64,000 nucleotides of DNA from assembly GCF_020921035.1 (NCBI RefSeq), contig NC_063152.1:29821903-29885902 (forward strand). Reading direction: 5' to 3'. Both the position numbers and the translations under genes were made by a program. Positions 1 through 11,681 of this stretch are shown here, piece by piece (positions within the stretch are counted from its first letter, which is position 1; each line of letters starts with the position of its first letter). Source of the stretch: Rhodamnia argentea. Taxonomy: Eukaryota > Streptophyta > Magnoliopsida > Myrtales > Myrtaceae. The notes under the pieces are model-generated. The model was not told the DNA's origin and ran no database searches. It saw nothing but the letters and a program-made list of their open reading frames with translations.

Positions 1-1959
1 TCTCATTTTTCTTTTTTTTTCTTTTTTTCGAGAAGAGATTTTTTTTTTCTTTGAGGGCTCTTCGACATCTCTCTATTTTGCTTTTTTTTTTTTTTTTTTT
101 TCGAGAGCGGGCCCTTCTCCTTTAAGCTGAGTTTGCCTCTCCTTTTTTTTTTAATCCCATGATTTTGAACCAGGAATTACAATAAACATAAACATTTACA
201 AAGAAAAATTATGTAAACATAAAAAATCTAGAATACAAGAAATGAGTCCATTCGGGAATTCTCTGTTGACCCGACCATCTCCAATTCTAATCCTTGGGAA
301 AATGCTATCTTCGTCTTTGGAATGAGCAAATGATCACCAACGGGGGCTTAAGAAATGAATTTGCAGGCTCAAGTGGGCTATGCAAAGGATGAAGTGTATA
401 GGATAGAGAAGTGAATGCTCTTCATCATCCTAAGGCACTTGAATTAAAATTCGAGTATAAATGCAAAGAAACACCCGAAGATTAATGTTAGTCCGAGCAA
501 GAAAATTTCTAACCATTTACCTCGTGTTGCTGCTGGAATTAACTCGTCTGGACTCCGGTGTGGGGTGGTTCTTGACGGGGGTAAAGAAATGAAACCACCG
601 CTCAAAAGGGGTAATCAATGGATCACCTGTAGTGTTTGGGATAGAGAACTGAATGCCTCTGTCATTTCGGCTATCGTACCTTTCGCGAGAAAACTCTTTA
701 CCTCGGGGAATGCGGAATTTTGCCACCGTTCATCTCGCCTGAAAAAATTGGACGTGTTTGGGAAAGGATTGCCTTTCATCATCCCGCCCTGCCCCATTCC
801 ATACATTCGATGTATCTTATGTAGTTCATGTTCCTTATTCAGAGTTGGTAAATTAAACATGAGGAACAGTCATGCGCAAACTATGCAATGTATGAGTGTT
901 TTTGAGCATATAAAATGTAGCAACTTTTTATCTTGGTGCAAGCACGTAAGAAAATTCTTAAGGGCGTGAATTGTGAGTTGCCCTTGCTCATGCAAATGAG
1001 TTGCAAAACTTCATTATCTAGTTTGAGACATGAGATTGTCAAAGGCTCCGGGAATTTCTCATTTCATTAATTTTTCAGGAGAAGGGATACTTCCCTATCC
1101 GGAAAGGCAGTGACCCCTGTAAAAATCAAAAGGGAAAGCATCAATGTACGTTCTCATATTCTAAACGAGTTGAAACGATACCGCTTTACCCTTGTACGAA
1201 TTTCTTGTGAACTTTGAATTGAAAAGATCAATTCATCTGGATCGGACCGTATGTCCGGGATGTTATCTCTCCAGGTTCCGTAACCATCTTGGCTGAACTT
1301 CAATCGGCATTGAACTGGGATGCCTCGGACCACTGTCATTCCCCCAACCACCAGGCCGTGGTGATGTTGGCGTCCACGGTTGGTTCGCTTTTTGCTATAT
1401 TGTTCTCAAAACAGTTGGCAATCCCCTGTCGAGAATAAAATAAGCATAATTTAGAGTTTGAAATGACTGAGAGCCAATTGGGACGATACGAAGTTACCCA
1501 TCTTTGAGCCCGCTTGGCCTTTTACTCGTATTCTCCCAAGTAAGGCTATTCGGAATCTCTCTTTACGGGCGTTCAGGGGCGTCGTCCACAAATTGATTTG
1601 CTACAGGCCTAGCTTAACAAGGAACTCACGCATTTGATAAGGGAGGAGAAAATTCGTCCTTTAACTCTAGGCAAATTCTAGACAGCTAGAAAGTAAAAAA
1701 TATCCCACACGGGGGAACTATACATGGAATTAAAGAAGTATTCATGCGAGATTGGTTCCACCTCTCTTGCTGGCCATTCCAATGATCGACTAATTTTGTC
1801 TTGGATCATGCACCAACGATCGTTGTTCAAGGATCCATAATCACTTGCTTCGGATCACAACTCCGGAGGTCCTTCACTCCGAACCTGGTTGATCAAGGTG
1901 GTGAGCTCATCATCAAAGTAATCTTCTGATTGATACTCGAATTGGGTAGTGTTACTTGC
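1..1959. other. Left flank with no supported gene
   Basis: The first 160 bases are rich in T runs. The rest has only short reading frames without recognisable domains. It may be a continuation of the decayed Gypsy element to its right, since that element's coding direction (minus) points this way, but I cannot identify a terminal repeat or pol domain here. Confidence 0.4.
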
Positions 1960-4900
1960 TAACACTAGCGACGGATTTCCCACTTTGTTTTCACCGTGAG
2001 CGGTCTGACTCCTTGAGCTTGAGCTTCCGCCGTTGCTCGGAAACTTGTAGGGATGATCAAGCTGTCCGCTGCTAGAACCACCAGCGGAAGGTTGGTATGG
2101 CTCGTATTCTTGATTGGGAAGTGACCGGGTACCTTTTGCTCGGTAGGTTTTCCCGGTATTGATCTTCCGATCAACTTTGGTCCGGTCGCCTTGATTTTTG
2201 CACTACTGGCTTAGCCGAAGGATTGATTGGCAAACAATGTTCGACAATGGAACGGTCAAGACCGGGCATATCCGCCTAGGACCAGGCGAAAATGTCCCTG
2301 GTAATCCTTCAAGAGCTTAATCAAGCGCTCGGTCATCTCTTTGGAAAGGTTTGCCCCGATCTTAACTTCTTTAGGGTTTTCCACATCGCCTAGGTTGACC
2401 GAGATAGTTTGTTCACCTGTCAAGGGCTTGATCTCCTCATGTCGTTCGAAATCCCGACGAATTTCCTCATAATCTGGATTGGACTCATCTAGGTCGTATA
2501 CTTCTAAATCCACTAGGTTTCCCTCCTCATGTATCCCCCTGAAACATAAAGTAACAAAATCAGAAAAACAAACGGGGTTTAATTGCGGTGTTTTTTTTTT
2601 TTGAAGAACTTTATTTATTTTTTTTTTATTTTTTTTCAAAACCGTGGGACATGAATTCTTGAAGAAGCCCAACCCTCGGTTCTTACCATGATGACAAACT
2701 TGTTGGTCGTTGGTTATCGTCATCGGGTTGGTTTGGGATACTTCAACAAGATTCGAAAAATGGTGCAATTTTATTGATATGAAATTACATCTTCTAGGAG
2801 AGAAAATCCAAGAGTGCAAGACATAATAGAAATCCAAATGCAATCCAAAATCTAAAGGAAACAGAAAATGTCCCACATAGGGGATTGCATAAACATAATG
2901 ATGTTACTCTGAATCTAAACCCTCCAGTGGATCATCACATATGGCATTAATGAATGATTTGGAAGGTTTAGGTGCCAGGTAAGGTTCCTCCTTATGCGCT
3001 CCGTCTTCGGATATAGCAGCAATGGTTACATCATCAAAACAACCGGCGATATCGAAGACTCCTTCATCCTTACTAGCACCAACCTGTCTGATTCCCAGCC
3101 CGAATACGGCACTAATTTTACCGGAATGATCTGGCAAAGGATTATTCTGGACATTTGGCTGTTTGTTGTCTTGGAACGAGAATGCTTTAGAATCGAGAAG
3201 ATCTTGAATCCGATGCTTCAAGATGAAACAGCCGTCAGTGTCATGTCCGAGCTCCCCGCAATGGTAATCACATTTCTTTGATGGATCATATCTCGGCGAG
3301 CTCGTGTCACTGGGTCGTAGAGGCTCGGAAGTCGATAAATCTCTCTTACGCGAACCGCAAGTACTGCGACGGGGTTCCTGGTAGAGGGGTAAACCGCCGA
3401 GGAAACCGTTGATTCCCTCTTTGTCGTTGCATGCCGAAATTAGCATGCTGCTGATTAGGAATCTGTACGACCGGCATCCGGGTCGTGGGTTTTTGGCTGT
3501 AGGTCATGTTGACCTGTGGGGCCGGCTCCTTGTCTTTCCTTACCACAAACCTCTTAGTTGTCATGGCGACATCACCGTACCATCCTTTCTTCATGCCGTT
3601 CTCGATTTCTTCAGCCATTGCGATGAGATGGCTGAATGACGTGGCACGAGATCCCAAAATTCGAGTTCTCATAATCGGCGGCGGGGTAGAAACAAACAAT
3701 TTCATGAGTTCCCTTTCGGGAGGGACTGGTTTCAGCTGAGATGCCACGTTCCTCCACCTGGTGGCATATTGCTTGATTGTTTCTTCCTTTTTCATCTCAA
3801 GCTGCTCAAGGTCCTCTTCGGTGGTGAGCACGTCCAAGTTAAAGCTGAAATGTTTGATGAAAGCATTAGCTGCCTTCTCCCAATCATCCATCCGGTAGAT
3901 CTCGTAGTCCGTATACCATCTCATGGCAGCTTCTTTTAAACTAGCCTGGAAGGTCTGAACCATTAAGGGACCGTTGGTCGCATGCTTATTCATTCTTGCC
4001 TGGTACATCCGGACGTCTTGAACCTGGGTTGGAAGTTCCATCATACTTCTCAAAGTCGGGCATCTTGAACTTCTCCGGCACCGTGACCTTTGAAAAGACA
4101 GACAGGTCAATCTGGGGTATGTTGTGAGTCCCCTCAACCTCTCGGATCCTCTGTTCCATTTGGGCCAACGGTTTGACCGTATCACCATTCAACCCAGGGG
4201 CCACGGGGTTGGCTTGAGGGATTGGGACTACGGGCGGCGTGCTCGAGTTCACGCCTGTGATGATCACATCCTCTAGCGGCATTGTCGGATATGGAGTAGC
4301 TTCTAGGGCTTTACCGACGTTGTCCGTAGGAGGAATTAGAGCAGGAATGGTTAGCGGCGGGCTGGAGGTGGATGATTGAAGTTTGGCGGCAAAGGCGGCC
4401 ATCATTTCCTCCATCTTTCGGGACATCATCCCTTCAAAGCGCTCGGTCAAGGAGCAAAGTTTCTCATCCAGGGCAGCACTAACGGTGGCGTTGATGTCGG
4501 TCATCCTTTTTGCTGCTGATCGGGTGATATGTGGAGGATCCCCGATAAATTACCTCTCATACGAAGAAAATGTCAATCACAAAGACATGCGCATGAATTG
4601 TGAGTTTAAATCTTATTCTATCTATCCAAAAGGCTTTTGCAAAGTGAAATGATGAACGAAACGACATGTCGCAGCCTCGCGCGCAATCATCATGACTAGT
4701 CGCGGCCTCGCGTACAATAGTCATGACTAGTCGGGTTCAATCACTTCGGCTTGGTTCGGTCGACAAGGGCAATTCTCATGCATCGTAGCCTCACGTGCAT
4801 AAGAACGACCCTTGAGCCATTTTTTGAAAAAATTTTCGGGATCCAGATGGGATAACCTTTAGCGAAGCCTTACCGCCAAGGTTAAAGGACCATCTAAATA

Positions 4901-5214
4901 CCATCTTAAAACTATTAGTGTGACTCGAGTCCGGTCACGGGTTGTGTGCGGTGTAGTGCAAAGACGATAAATCATACACAACAATTAAAAGCAAACACCG
5001 CTTCAATGATTCAAAAGTTAAATCACAATTCCAATTCACCAAGCCTGCAAAACAAAGGGTTAGCCAATCACTCCTCCCCTTATAACTTCTAATCTGCAAA
5101 AACATTTAACACCTAAGAATGAGAATTCAACCAAAGTTTACCAAATCAAGTGATTTCTTTTTCATGAAATTATCTGGCCTAAACCCTCTTTGGATCCCCA
5201 GCTGAGTCGCCAAG
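1960..5214 (-). mobile_element. Ty3/Gypsy retrotransposon internal region (fossil)
   Basis: This is a minus-strand LTR-retrotransposon remnant. A Gypsy-type gag lies at roughly 2.9-4.5 kb: a gag core with a WEKAANAFIKHF-like segment, then a CX2CX4HX4C-type zinc knuckle (CDYHCGELGHDTDGC). The beginning of pol lies at about 2.0-2.6 kb, with the pre-RT segment resembling 'DMPGLDRSIVEHCLPI'. A primer-binding-like stretch follows the inferred 5' LTR near 5195-5214 (minus strand TTGGCGACTCAGCTGGGG). Most of pol and the other LTR are not seen. The element is broken, with several interruptions and a missing 3' half or more, so it is probably old. Family assignment rests on gag and the pol start; exact ends are uncertain. 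Confidence 0.75.
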
Positions 5215-5990
5215 CTGTCGCGACCCGCACGGCATCGACCATGCCTCGTGAATTATGGCCATTGGTTTTGGGAAAGATATGGAGGCGTATTAGCACCGCT
5301 TTCTTTCTGATATAACTCTGTGATGTATCAAGCAATCTAGCAATCTCTTTACGTCGCATACTTGTGAAAAGATCCTCTTGCATTAGAGTTATATAGTTTC
5401 CCATGTCTAAGTGGCCCGTGGGCAACCGTTGTTATGAAATCAAACACTTCAATTTCCTCGAAAATCTCCTCGTAGTTGAAACTCCGGGTTTACTTAGCAG
5501 ATCTTTGCTTAAGCGAGCAAGGATGAAATCTCTGTTGTGAGTTGATTAAGGACAAACTAAGAGAATAACTAGTTTCATCAGAGTGATGAATATCTCGGTA
5601 TAGGAATTGGGTCTCTATTAACATTTAAGGAGTCTTATAGGCATGTGTCGCGGGTCGGTGCTCGGGATGGAGATTGTACGGCGACTTAGGCTCTTTGGGA
5701 TCAATGGATCGCCTAAGCCAAGCCTTGCCCAAGATTGATCGCTCACACTCACTAACCCACTCGAACTCTAGAGAGAGAGAAGGAAGCTCTCGTGGGAGAG
5801 AACAAAGAGTCTATTGCATCACCTTGTTTTGTTTTACAAGTGAAGGGGAGCAACTCTATTTATCCAAGAATGGGGACCGAATGAGTTACCCCTTAGCTCC
5901 CCAGCCCTTGTCCTGTAGGCTTTATCTTTTATATCTGGACCCCTATGCTTTGTCTTACATAAGTTATTTCTTATGAGACTCTTCATCTTC
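5215..5990 (-). repeat. Probable 5' LTR of the Gypsy fossil
   Basis: It begins at a TGTCGCGACCCG end directly next to the primer-binding-like site of the gag-bearing element. Part of it (about 5457-5645) recurs in degraded form at about 27058-27250, between reductase copies C and D, as expected of a dispersed LTR. The outer end is not sharply defined and could lie anywhere up to about 6100. Confidence 0.5.
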
Positions 5991-7345
5991 CTTACTCCAT
6001 AATATACTCTAGATAGATAAGGTGTAATCTTTACTTGGTTCGCTCCAAGCTAGGATGATCTTAGAGCGTTCTAGGACACTAGGGATCGTGCCTGGCCGCC
6101 TTGGATCAGGCTCGGGCATGTCGAGTCCGCTTGTCAGCTAGTATGCCTAGTTCATGGCCTAATCCATGGTACGGGTCACGGCCCATCCTTGTAGGAGAAT
6201 CTTGTTGGGCTATGACATGTGTAACAAACAAGAAGAGAAAAGAGGCAAATGCTCGACCAAATTCATATATCTCCGCTCGACCATTTGTGGATATTGGTTT
6301 GAATAAATGAATCATTCCCTCCTCTACGTACCGCTCACCGTGGTGTGAACTTTCGCGTCATTTTCTTGTTGAGAAACCGATTAGGTGGTTTTGTGCAATA
6401 CCATGTTGACTTCACAGATTAAGAGCACGTTTTTTTTTTTGTGAAAGAATTTTTTGTAAATTAGTTTTTTGTACTTTAATGTGGTTGGTTTGTTGAAAAT
6501 GATTGGCCATTAGAAAATCATTTACTATCGATTGCATGCTTAACGGAAAATGAATTCCCTTTTCCTGGAAAATGATATCCCAAAAACTATCTTTTTTCAA
6601 ACATTGTGTCCGGGGAAAATGTTCTGTATTAAAATCACTTTCAACTCTTGTTTAGTCATTAACTTGAAAATGATTTTCTCTTTTGAGGGTAGAGAAAAGT
6701 TCCCTCGTTTTTTAGTGTGGATGCTTTCTTTTATCGTCAAATGTTCTTTTGATAATTCATCATTTTCGATAACAAAACATATGATAATAATGAAAAACAG
6801 ATCCCAAGAAACCCTTTTAAGCTAAATAAACACACCCAATGATTAGCAATTTCAAATTTCGAATGGGTGATCTAAACATTATACTTTTTATATTTAATAA
6901 AAAACAGATTATCATTTTGCCATTTACTTTACATCCAAACAATAAATCCGAAGGCTCTCTATTTTTCAATGAAAGACATTTCGTCGTGAACATTTTCGGT
7001 GAAACAACATCATTATTAAAAGTACTTTATGTTTGATTTTCTTCCCCCTTTTTTTTCAAGACTAACACCACTGAAAATTTCAAACTAGACTAACTTTGAG
7101 TCACATAAAATCCTATATCGTTACACTCACGTCAAATTTGTCTAAATTTTACCCAAACCTTTTTGAATCTTATCATAGGTATGCCCGTTTGAAATTTTTT
7201 GTGACATCGAAAGTTAGTTTGGGATAAAAAAATTAAATTGGGATAAATGTAATAGGAAATTAATTTCACGCAACTCTTTTTGCAGAGAAGGATGAGATCA
7301 AGAAAAATCAATTCGCTGAAAAGACTATTCATTGAAAAGACTATG

Positions 7346-7359
7346 ATGCCCTTCTGGAA
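7346..7359 (+). promoter_or_regulatory. Conserved upstream motif, copy A
   Basis: ATGCCCTTCTGGAA lies 161 bases before the copy A start codon. The same motif precedes copies B, C and D at 121-166 bases and is followed by a shared block ending in GCCGGGAAAAACC just before each ATG. It may be 5'-UTR or proximal promoter. Here its ATG opens a short upstream frame that overlaps the main start in another frame, which could dampen translation. The function is inferred only from conservation among recent duplicates. Confidence 0.4.
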
Positions 7360-7506
7360 CCAAAATAAAAATGGCTCTCCCCATTGGAGAACCCCGCATT
7401 TTTGCGCGCGCTCTCCCTTGCTCACGAACATTTGCAGCAGAGTCACCACAGAGACCGAGCAAGCTCGCCGGGAAAAACCGCGACTCCGCCGTGAAAATCC
7501 TCCGAG

Positions 7507-10452
7507 ATGGCCGAGAAGAGCAAAGTCCTGGTGATCGGCGTCACTGCGCTCATCGGAAAGTTCGTCGTGGAAGCGAGCGCTAAGTCCGGTCACCCTACCT
7601 TCGCTCTCGTGGGGCCGTCCATTCCGTCCAACCTCGTCCAAGGTTTCAACAGCTTAGGCGTCCATTTAGTTCACGTGAGTAGTTATTCCCGTGCGATTGC
7701 GTTTGTTTCCGACATCTGGTTCTTCTTCGAGGAATCGAAGCATCACCTGCCGTTAATCTTGCTCGTTGTTCTGAGAAATGCCTTCGGCTGTAGAATCGGA
7801 GTTGATTTTCGTCTCAATCTCTCACTTGATCGAGTTCATGGAGCCACGTTCCTATTTGGTGTTGCTCTTTCACTTTTCTGATATCTCGTCTTTGTATATT
7901 GGCGACGAATCATCTCAGCTTCGCTTGTTTATTGGGACAAGCACATTTTCAGACAAATCCTATAGAAACTTCCAGATGCTTTAGCTGTTTATGGGACAGC
8001 TACAGCTACGTAGCTGCACTGACCTGTCATTCAGATGCCATGTTTAGATTCCTCGTTACAACCTTTTGAGGATCGGTAGGCAATGTTATGAACGAGAATT
8101 CTGTGGATAGTAGCTTGTAATTTTATTTTCCGTGGTATTTCTTCTTGTCTGATAAAGGTATTGAGGTCTTCTCTTCATCGGATTATGAATTTCTCCTTTT
8201 CTTAGTCTTCCCACTGCCAAAAGAGGATTTGTTGATGGTTGCTGACTTCATTTATTGTTTATTCATGCTCTTGGTCATTTGATTCTCAGGGAGACATAAA
8301 CGATCCAGAGACTCTATTCAATGCGATTAAGAAAGTTGATGTGGTAATCTCCACTGTTGAGACACCACTACAGGTCCAATACATGATTGTTGCTGCCATT
8401 GCAACAGTTGGAAATATAAAGGTGGTGCTGTTTCTAATAATTTTGCCCTTGTAATCGTTGTTCGTTTAGCAATAGACGAATGGTACCGGTTCTGTTAGCT
8501 TAATTCTTTTCTTCTGGTATAAGCGCATACGTTCTCCTTGTGAGCTTCACTTTGGTGAAACCGGATGCATTGACTTATCTATCTAGACTTCACTTCTTTT
8601 TTCATCTTAAATGGTCATGACTTTGTGCAGAAGCCGTCATTAAAATTCAAGAATAACTATTTCACATCCAAGTATAGCATAGTGTGGATATTGCGCTGCC
8701 CACATACTCCAGGAGGCTTTATATATACAGAACCTGTGTGTTTGGATTTCCTAGGTCAGCCAAAAAACATAAGAAGTTTCAAGCACTCAATATGGACAAT
8801 GGACATGTATCCCAGCTCTTTGATCATGAGAAACATGAACTAGTTTAACCTTGAAATGGTCTTTTTCAGGAGCATTATTGTTGCATATATGTCACTTACT
8901 GGGACGGTACTTAGTAGTCATTGTTGTTTCTTTGGGTGGTTGACGGCCAACAATGAGTGGGATTCTGCATGCTCCCAAAAGGCAATGAACTTATCTGGTA
9001 TCTTATCACTTATGAAAGTCTCCAAGCAAACAGCATGTTTGCATATTATATACTTGACGCAGTTATCTGGCTGCTGCCTAACATTTAAATCTTCACTTTC
9101 CATTTCTTCTATTTTTCTAATAGCAAACTTGGGGTTGAATTTGCTTAATTGCTGAATTTATTGATTCACTTACGATCACTTTTTACTCTGTTATAGTAAC
9201 ATATTTAAAAAACATGAAATTCAGTCTCGTATGAGTTTGTTTTGTTTATTTTGCCAGAAGTCATATAAGTTTGTTGGGTAGGGGCAATGTGCTCTAAATT
9301 TTCATTGCTTTCCAATAGAAATGTTTCTTCTGATGTGATTATTTTTCTATTTAGAGATTTTTGCCTTCAGTGTTTGGAAATGATGTGGATCGTGCCCGTG
9401 CTGTGGAGCCAGCAAGAACATTTTATGCAGCTTTTTATACTGGCATCCGCCACCTTCTTGAGGAGGAGGGAATCCCGTATACCTTTGTGTCTTGCAACTT
9501 TCTTGCCGGTTGGCACCATTCGACATTGGCACAGCCCGGGGCTACAGCTCCCCCTAGAGATAAAGTTGTCATCTTGGGGGATGGTAATGCAAAAGGTAAG
9601 AAGCAGTTCGTTGTTTTAATTACGGTAGTGATCAGAGTGAGGGCAGTTCTTGAAGCTTGAGAATTCCAGGCTACTCCCCATCTGGAGATGTTGGGCCTTT
9701 TACATCCATTAGTCTTCACTTCCGGATACTAATAAATGATATGGAAGTGATGTTGGTTATCCTGGCACGATACCCGCCTGGTCAGCATATTAAGAAGGTT
9801 ATCTTTATGTATCTGGCTGAGAAAAGAACATATGGATGCATTTGTGTCTGATGAACTATTCTTCGAGAGAGTTCTTCTTTAAATGCAAGCCGAAAATAAC
9901 TCTAGGAAGATCAAAGGTTCTGTAATATATTTATTTGCCAAATTCTAAAATTCTTGCCGTCCATATACAGTGGTGTTTAACAGGGAGGATGACATCGGCA
10001 CCTATACCATCAAAGCTGTGGATGATCCGAGGACCTTGAACAAAATTCTGCATATCAGACCTCCTGCCAACACCTACTCGATGAATGATCTAACGTCTTT
10101 GTGGGAGAGAAAGATCGGCAAGACCCTGCAGAGGGTTTATATTCCAGAGGAGCAAGTCCTGAAGATCATTCAAGGTCGGAGGATGCTTTTACTATTAGAT
10201 TTAAGCACGTGGAAATTGTCTCTAATCTCTCCTGAGATTTAAAGCTTTCAACGTCTATTGGTATACTTGTCCGCTCATATTGCAGATGCGGGACCTCCAG
10301 CTGATCTGATGTTGGCCATATCCCATTCTGTTTTCGTGAAAGGAGACCAAACCAACTTCGAGATTGAGCCATCATTTGGAGTGGAAGCTTCGGAGCTCTA
10401 CCCGGATGTCAAATACACCACCGTGGATGAGTACCTTGATCAGTTTGTCTGA
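7507..10452 (+). CDS. PCBER/isoflavone-reductase-like protein, copy A (diverged, possible pseudoenzyme)
   Basis: Five exons are supported by GT-AG borders: 7507-7674, 8290-8421, 9355-9595, 9971-10174 and 10286-10452, giving 303 residues without a stop. The family (NmrA-like atypical short-chain reductases: PCBER, pinoresinol-lariciresinol and isoflavone reductases) reduces phenylpropanoid dimers or isoflavones with NADPH in the cytosol. The C-terminal half is canonical (VDDPRTLNK, VEASELYPDVKYTTVDEYL). The N-terminal glycine-rich dinucleotide loop is GVTALIG instead of GGTGYIG, five residues are missing after LVGPSIPSN, and the catalytic Lys of the family (K133 in copy D) is replaced: the aligned stretch reads AAFYTGIRH, with Tyr128 at or next to that site. 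SEFG has become SVFG. The frame is open, so selection may have preserved a non-reductase role, or the gene is newly dead. The start was chosen by alignment with B and D. Confidence 0.8.
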
Positions 10453-11560
10453 TTGTCAAAACTTACTGTGCTTGGTGATCTGATATCCCACATCAACTTG
10501 GAATCATAGATAGTATAGTTTTCCGCTTCTGAGGATCCTAGCGTGAAACGCCGCTCTCGCTGATCATCTCACGGCATGTACAACCTCCAAACATTAAGGA
10601 CATACATACTAGGAATACTGAATATGTGCTCATCTGTGCTGTGCTTGGCGAAGTTACTTCTCTTTTGGAGTTATGCGTTTAGGGCTAGCTAACAAATAAT
10701 GAATAAAAAGACGGGTTTATGGGATGTCATGCCAAAAGCCTAGTCCAAATTTGGGTCAAACCTAATTGACTCACTTGATTGGACAAATTGAAAGCACAAG
10801 AACTTAATTAAAAGGAATCGCGTAAAAAAATGTATAGTTTTTCCTTTTCTATTCTCGGAGCTAATATAGCCAGATTAGAGCTGATGCGTGTTTTGAGAAT
10901 ATGCCCGCTACTTGTAACTCGCAATGTCCTAGTTCGTGTAAGCTCTGTTCATTGAATTAATCTAACAAAGTTTGCCCTATTTTTTTTTCCCAAGAACTTA
11001 GGAATTAAAAATGTAATAATCTCGTGATCAACCCTCGTCGGAAAAAGAATTTAGTGCACCTCAAAATAATCATCTAGCGACTGTGAAACTCCATAATATG
11101 ATGCAAGCATATGCGTATAGAGCTTGCCTTCTCAATTGCGTGAAAAATTATTGCAAACCATTATAAAATGCCACCGATCGATAGAATGACATCGATCGAT
11201 GAATAAAATCATATCATAAAATTTAATCGAACCTCCAACATTTCGAAATTATGATGACTTAAATCTCCAGAACCATCCAAACTTAAATTTAGATATTTCT
11301 TAGTTTTGGTCGGATTATTTTTGGTAAGTTAAGTTTGTCTCATTTCGCCAAAGTTCACACCATCGGTCAAATTGGACAAAATCGATTGAAAAGTACTTTT
11401 TTTCAGTCAAAGATTTTTTTTTTTTTTGGGGTCAGAAGTCAAAGATTGAAAAGTACTTTGTCAGTGATTTTTCCACTGTTTTTATTGTTCCACCTTGCGT
11501 GTACTCATTTTCCAAGTGAAGGATGATGCGAAGAAAATTCGACTCGAGGAAAATACAATT
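10453..11560. other. A-B intergenic spacer
   Basis: No gene is seen. The first 490 bases match the 3' flank of copy C, and the right part (from about 10950, CATTGAATTAATCTAAC) matches the C-D spacer from about 27251 onward. The block is therefore collinear, except that the C-D spacer carries an extra LTR fragment. Confidence 0.6.
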
Positions 11561-11574
11561 ATGCCCTTCTGGAA
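11561..11574 (+). promoter_or_regulatory. Conserved upstream motif, copy B
   Basis: This is the same ATGCCCTTCTGGAA motif as before copy A, 121 bases before the copy B ATG and inside the shared proximal block. A more distal ATG at 11523 is in frame with copy B and could add 53 residues, but the extension is not conserved in the other copies and is rejected as the start. Confidence 0.4.
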
Positions 11575-11681
11575 TCAGAATGAAATGGCCATTTATCTCG
11601 AAGCGCGCCAACCGTTTCAGCACACGAGACGGAGCAAGTTCGCCGGGAAAAACCACGCCTCCGCCGTCAGAACCCTCCGAG

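Larger units (their letters stand above)
6108..10945 (+). repeat. Segmental duplication, block 1 (A half)
   Basis: From GGCTCGGGCATGTCG at about 6108 through the whole of reductase copy A and about 490 bases past its stop, this sequence is collinear with about 17049-27013 once the Copia element there is discounted. The similarity covers 1.4 kb of upstream DNA, all introns and the 3' flank. Past 10945 the similarity resumes toward copies B and D, so the original unit held two genes. Confidence 0.85.

Noticed and set aside
615-860. Overlapping frames in the first kilobase
   Set aside because: No domain, no codon signal and conflicting frames on both strands; treated as non-coding or repeat-derived.
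11523-11681. In-frame upstream ATG adding 53 residues to reductase copy B
   Set aside because: The extension is not conserved in A, C or D, precedes the shared MAEKSKVLV-type start, and falls in the conserved leader block.
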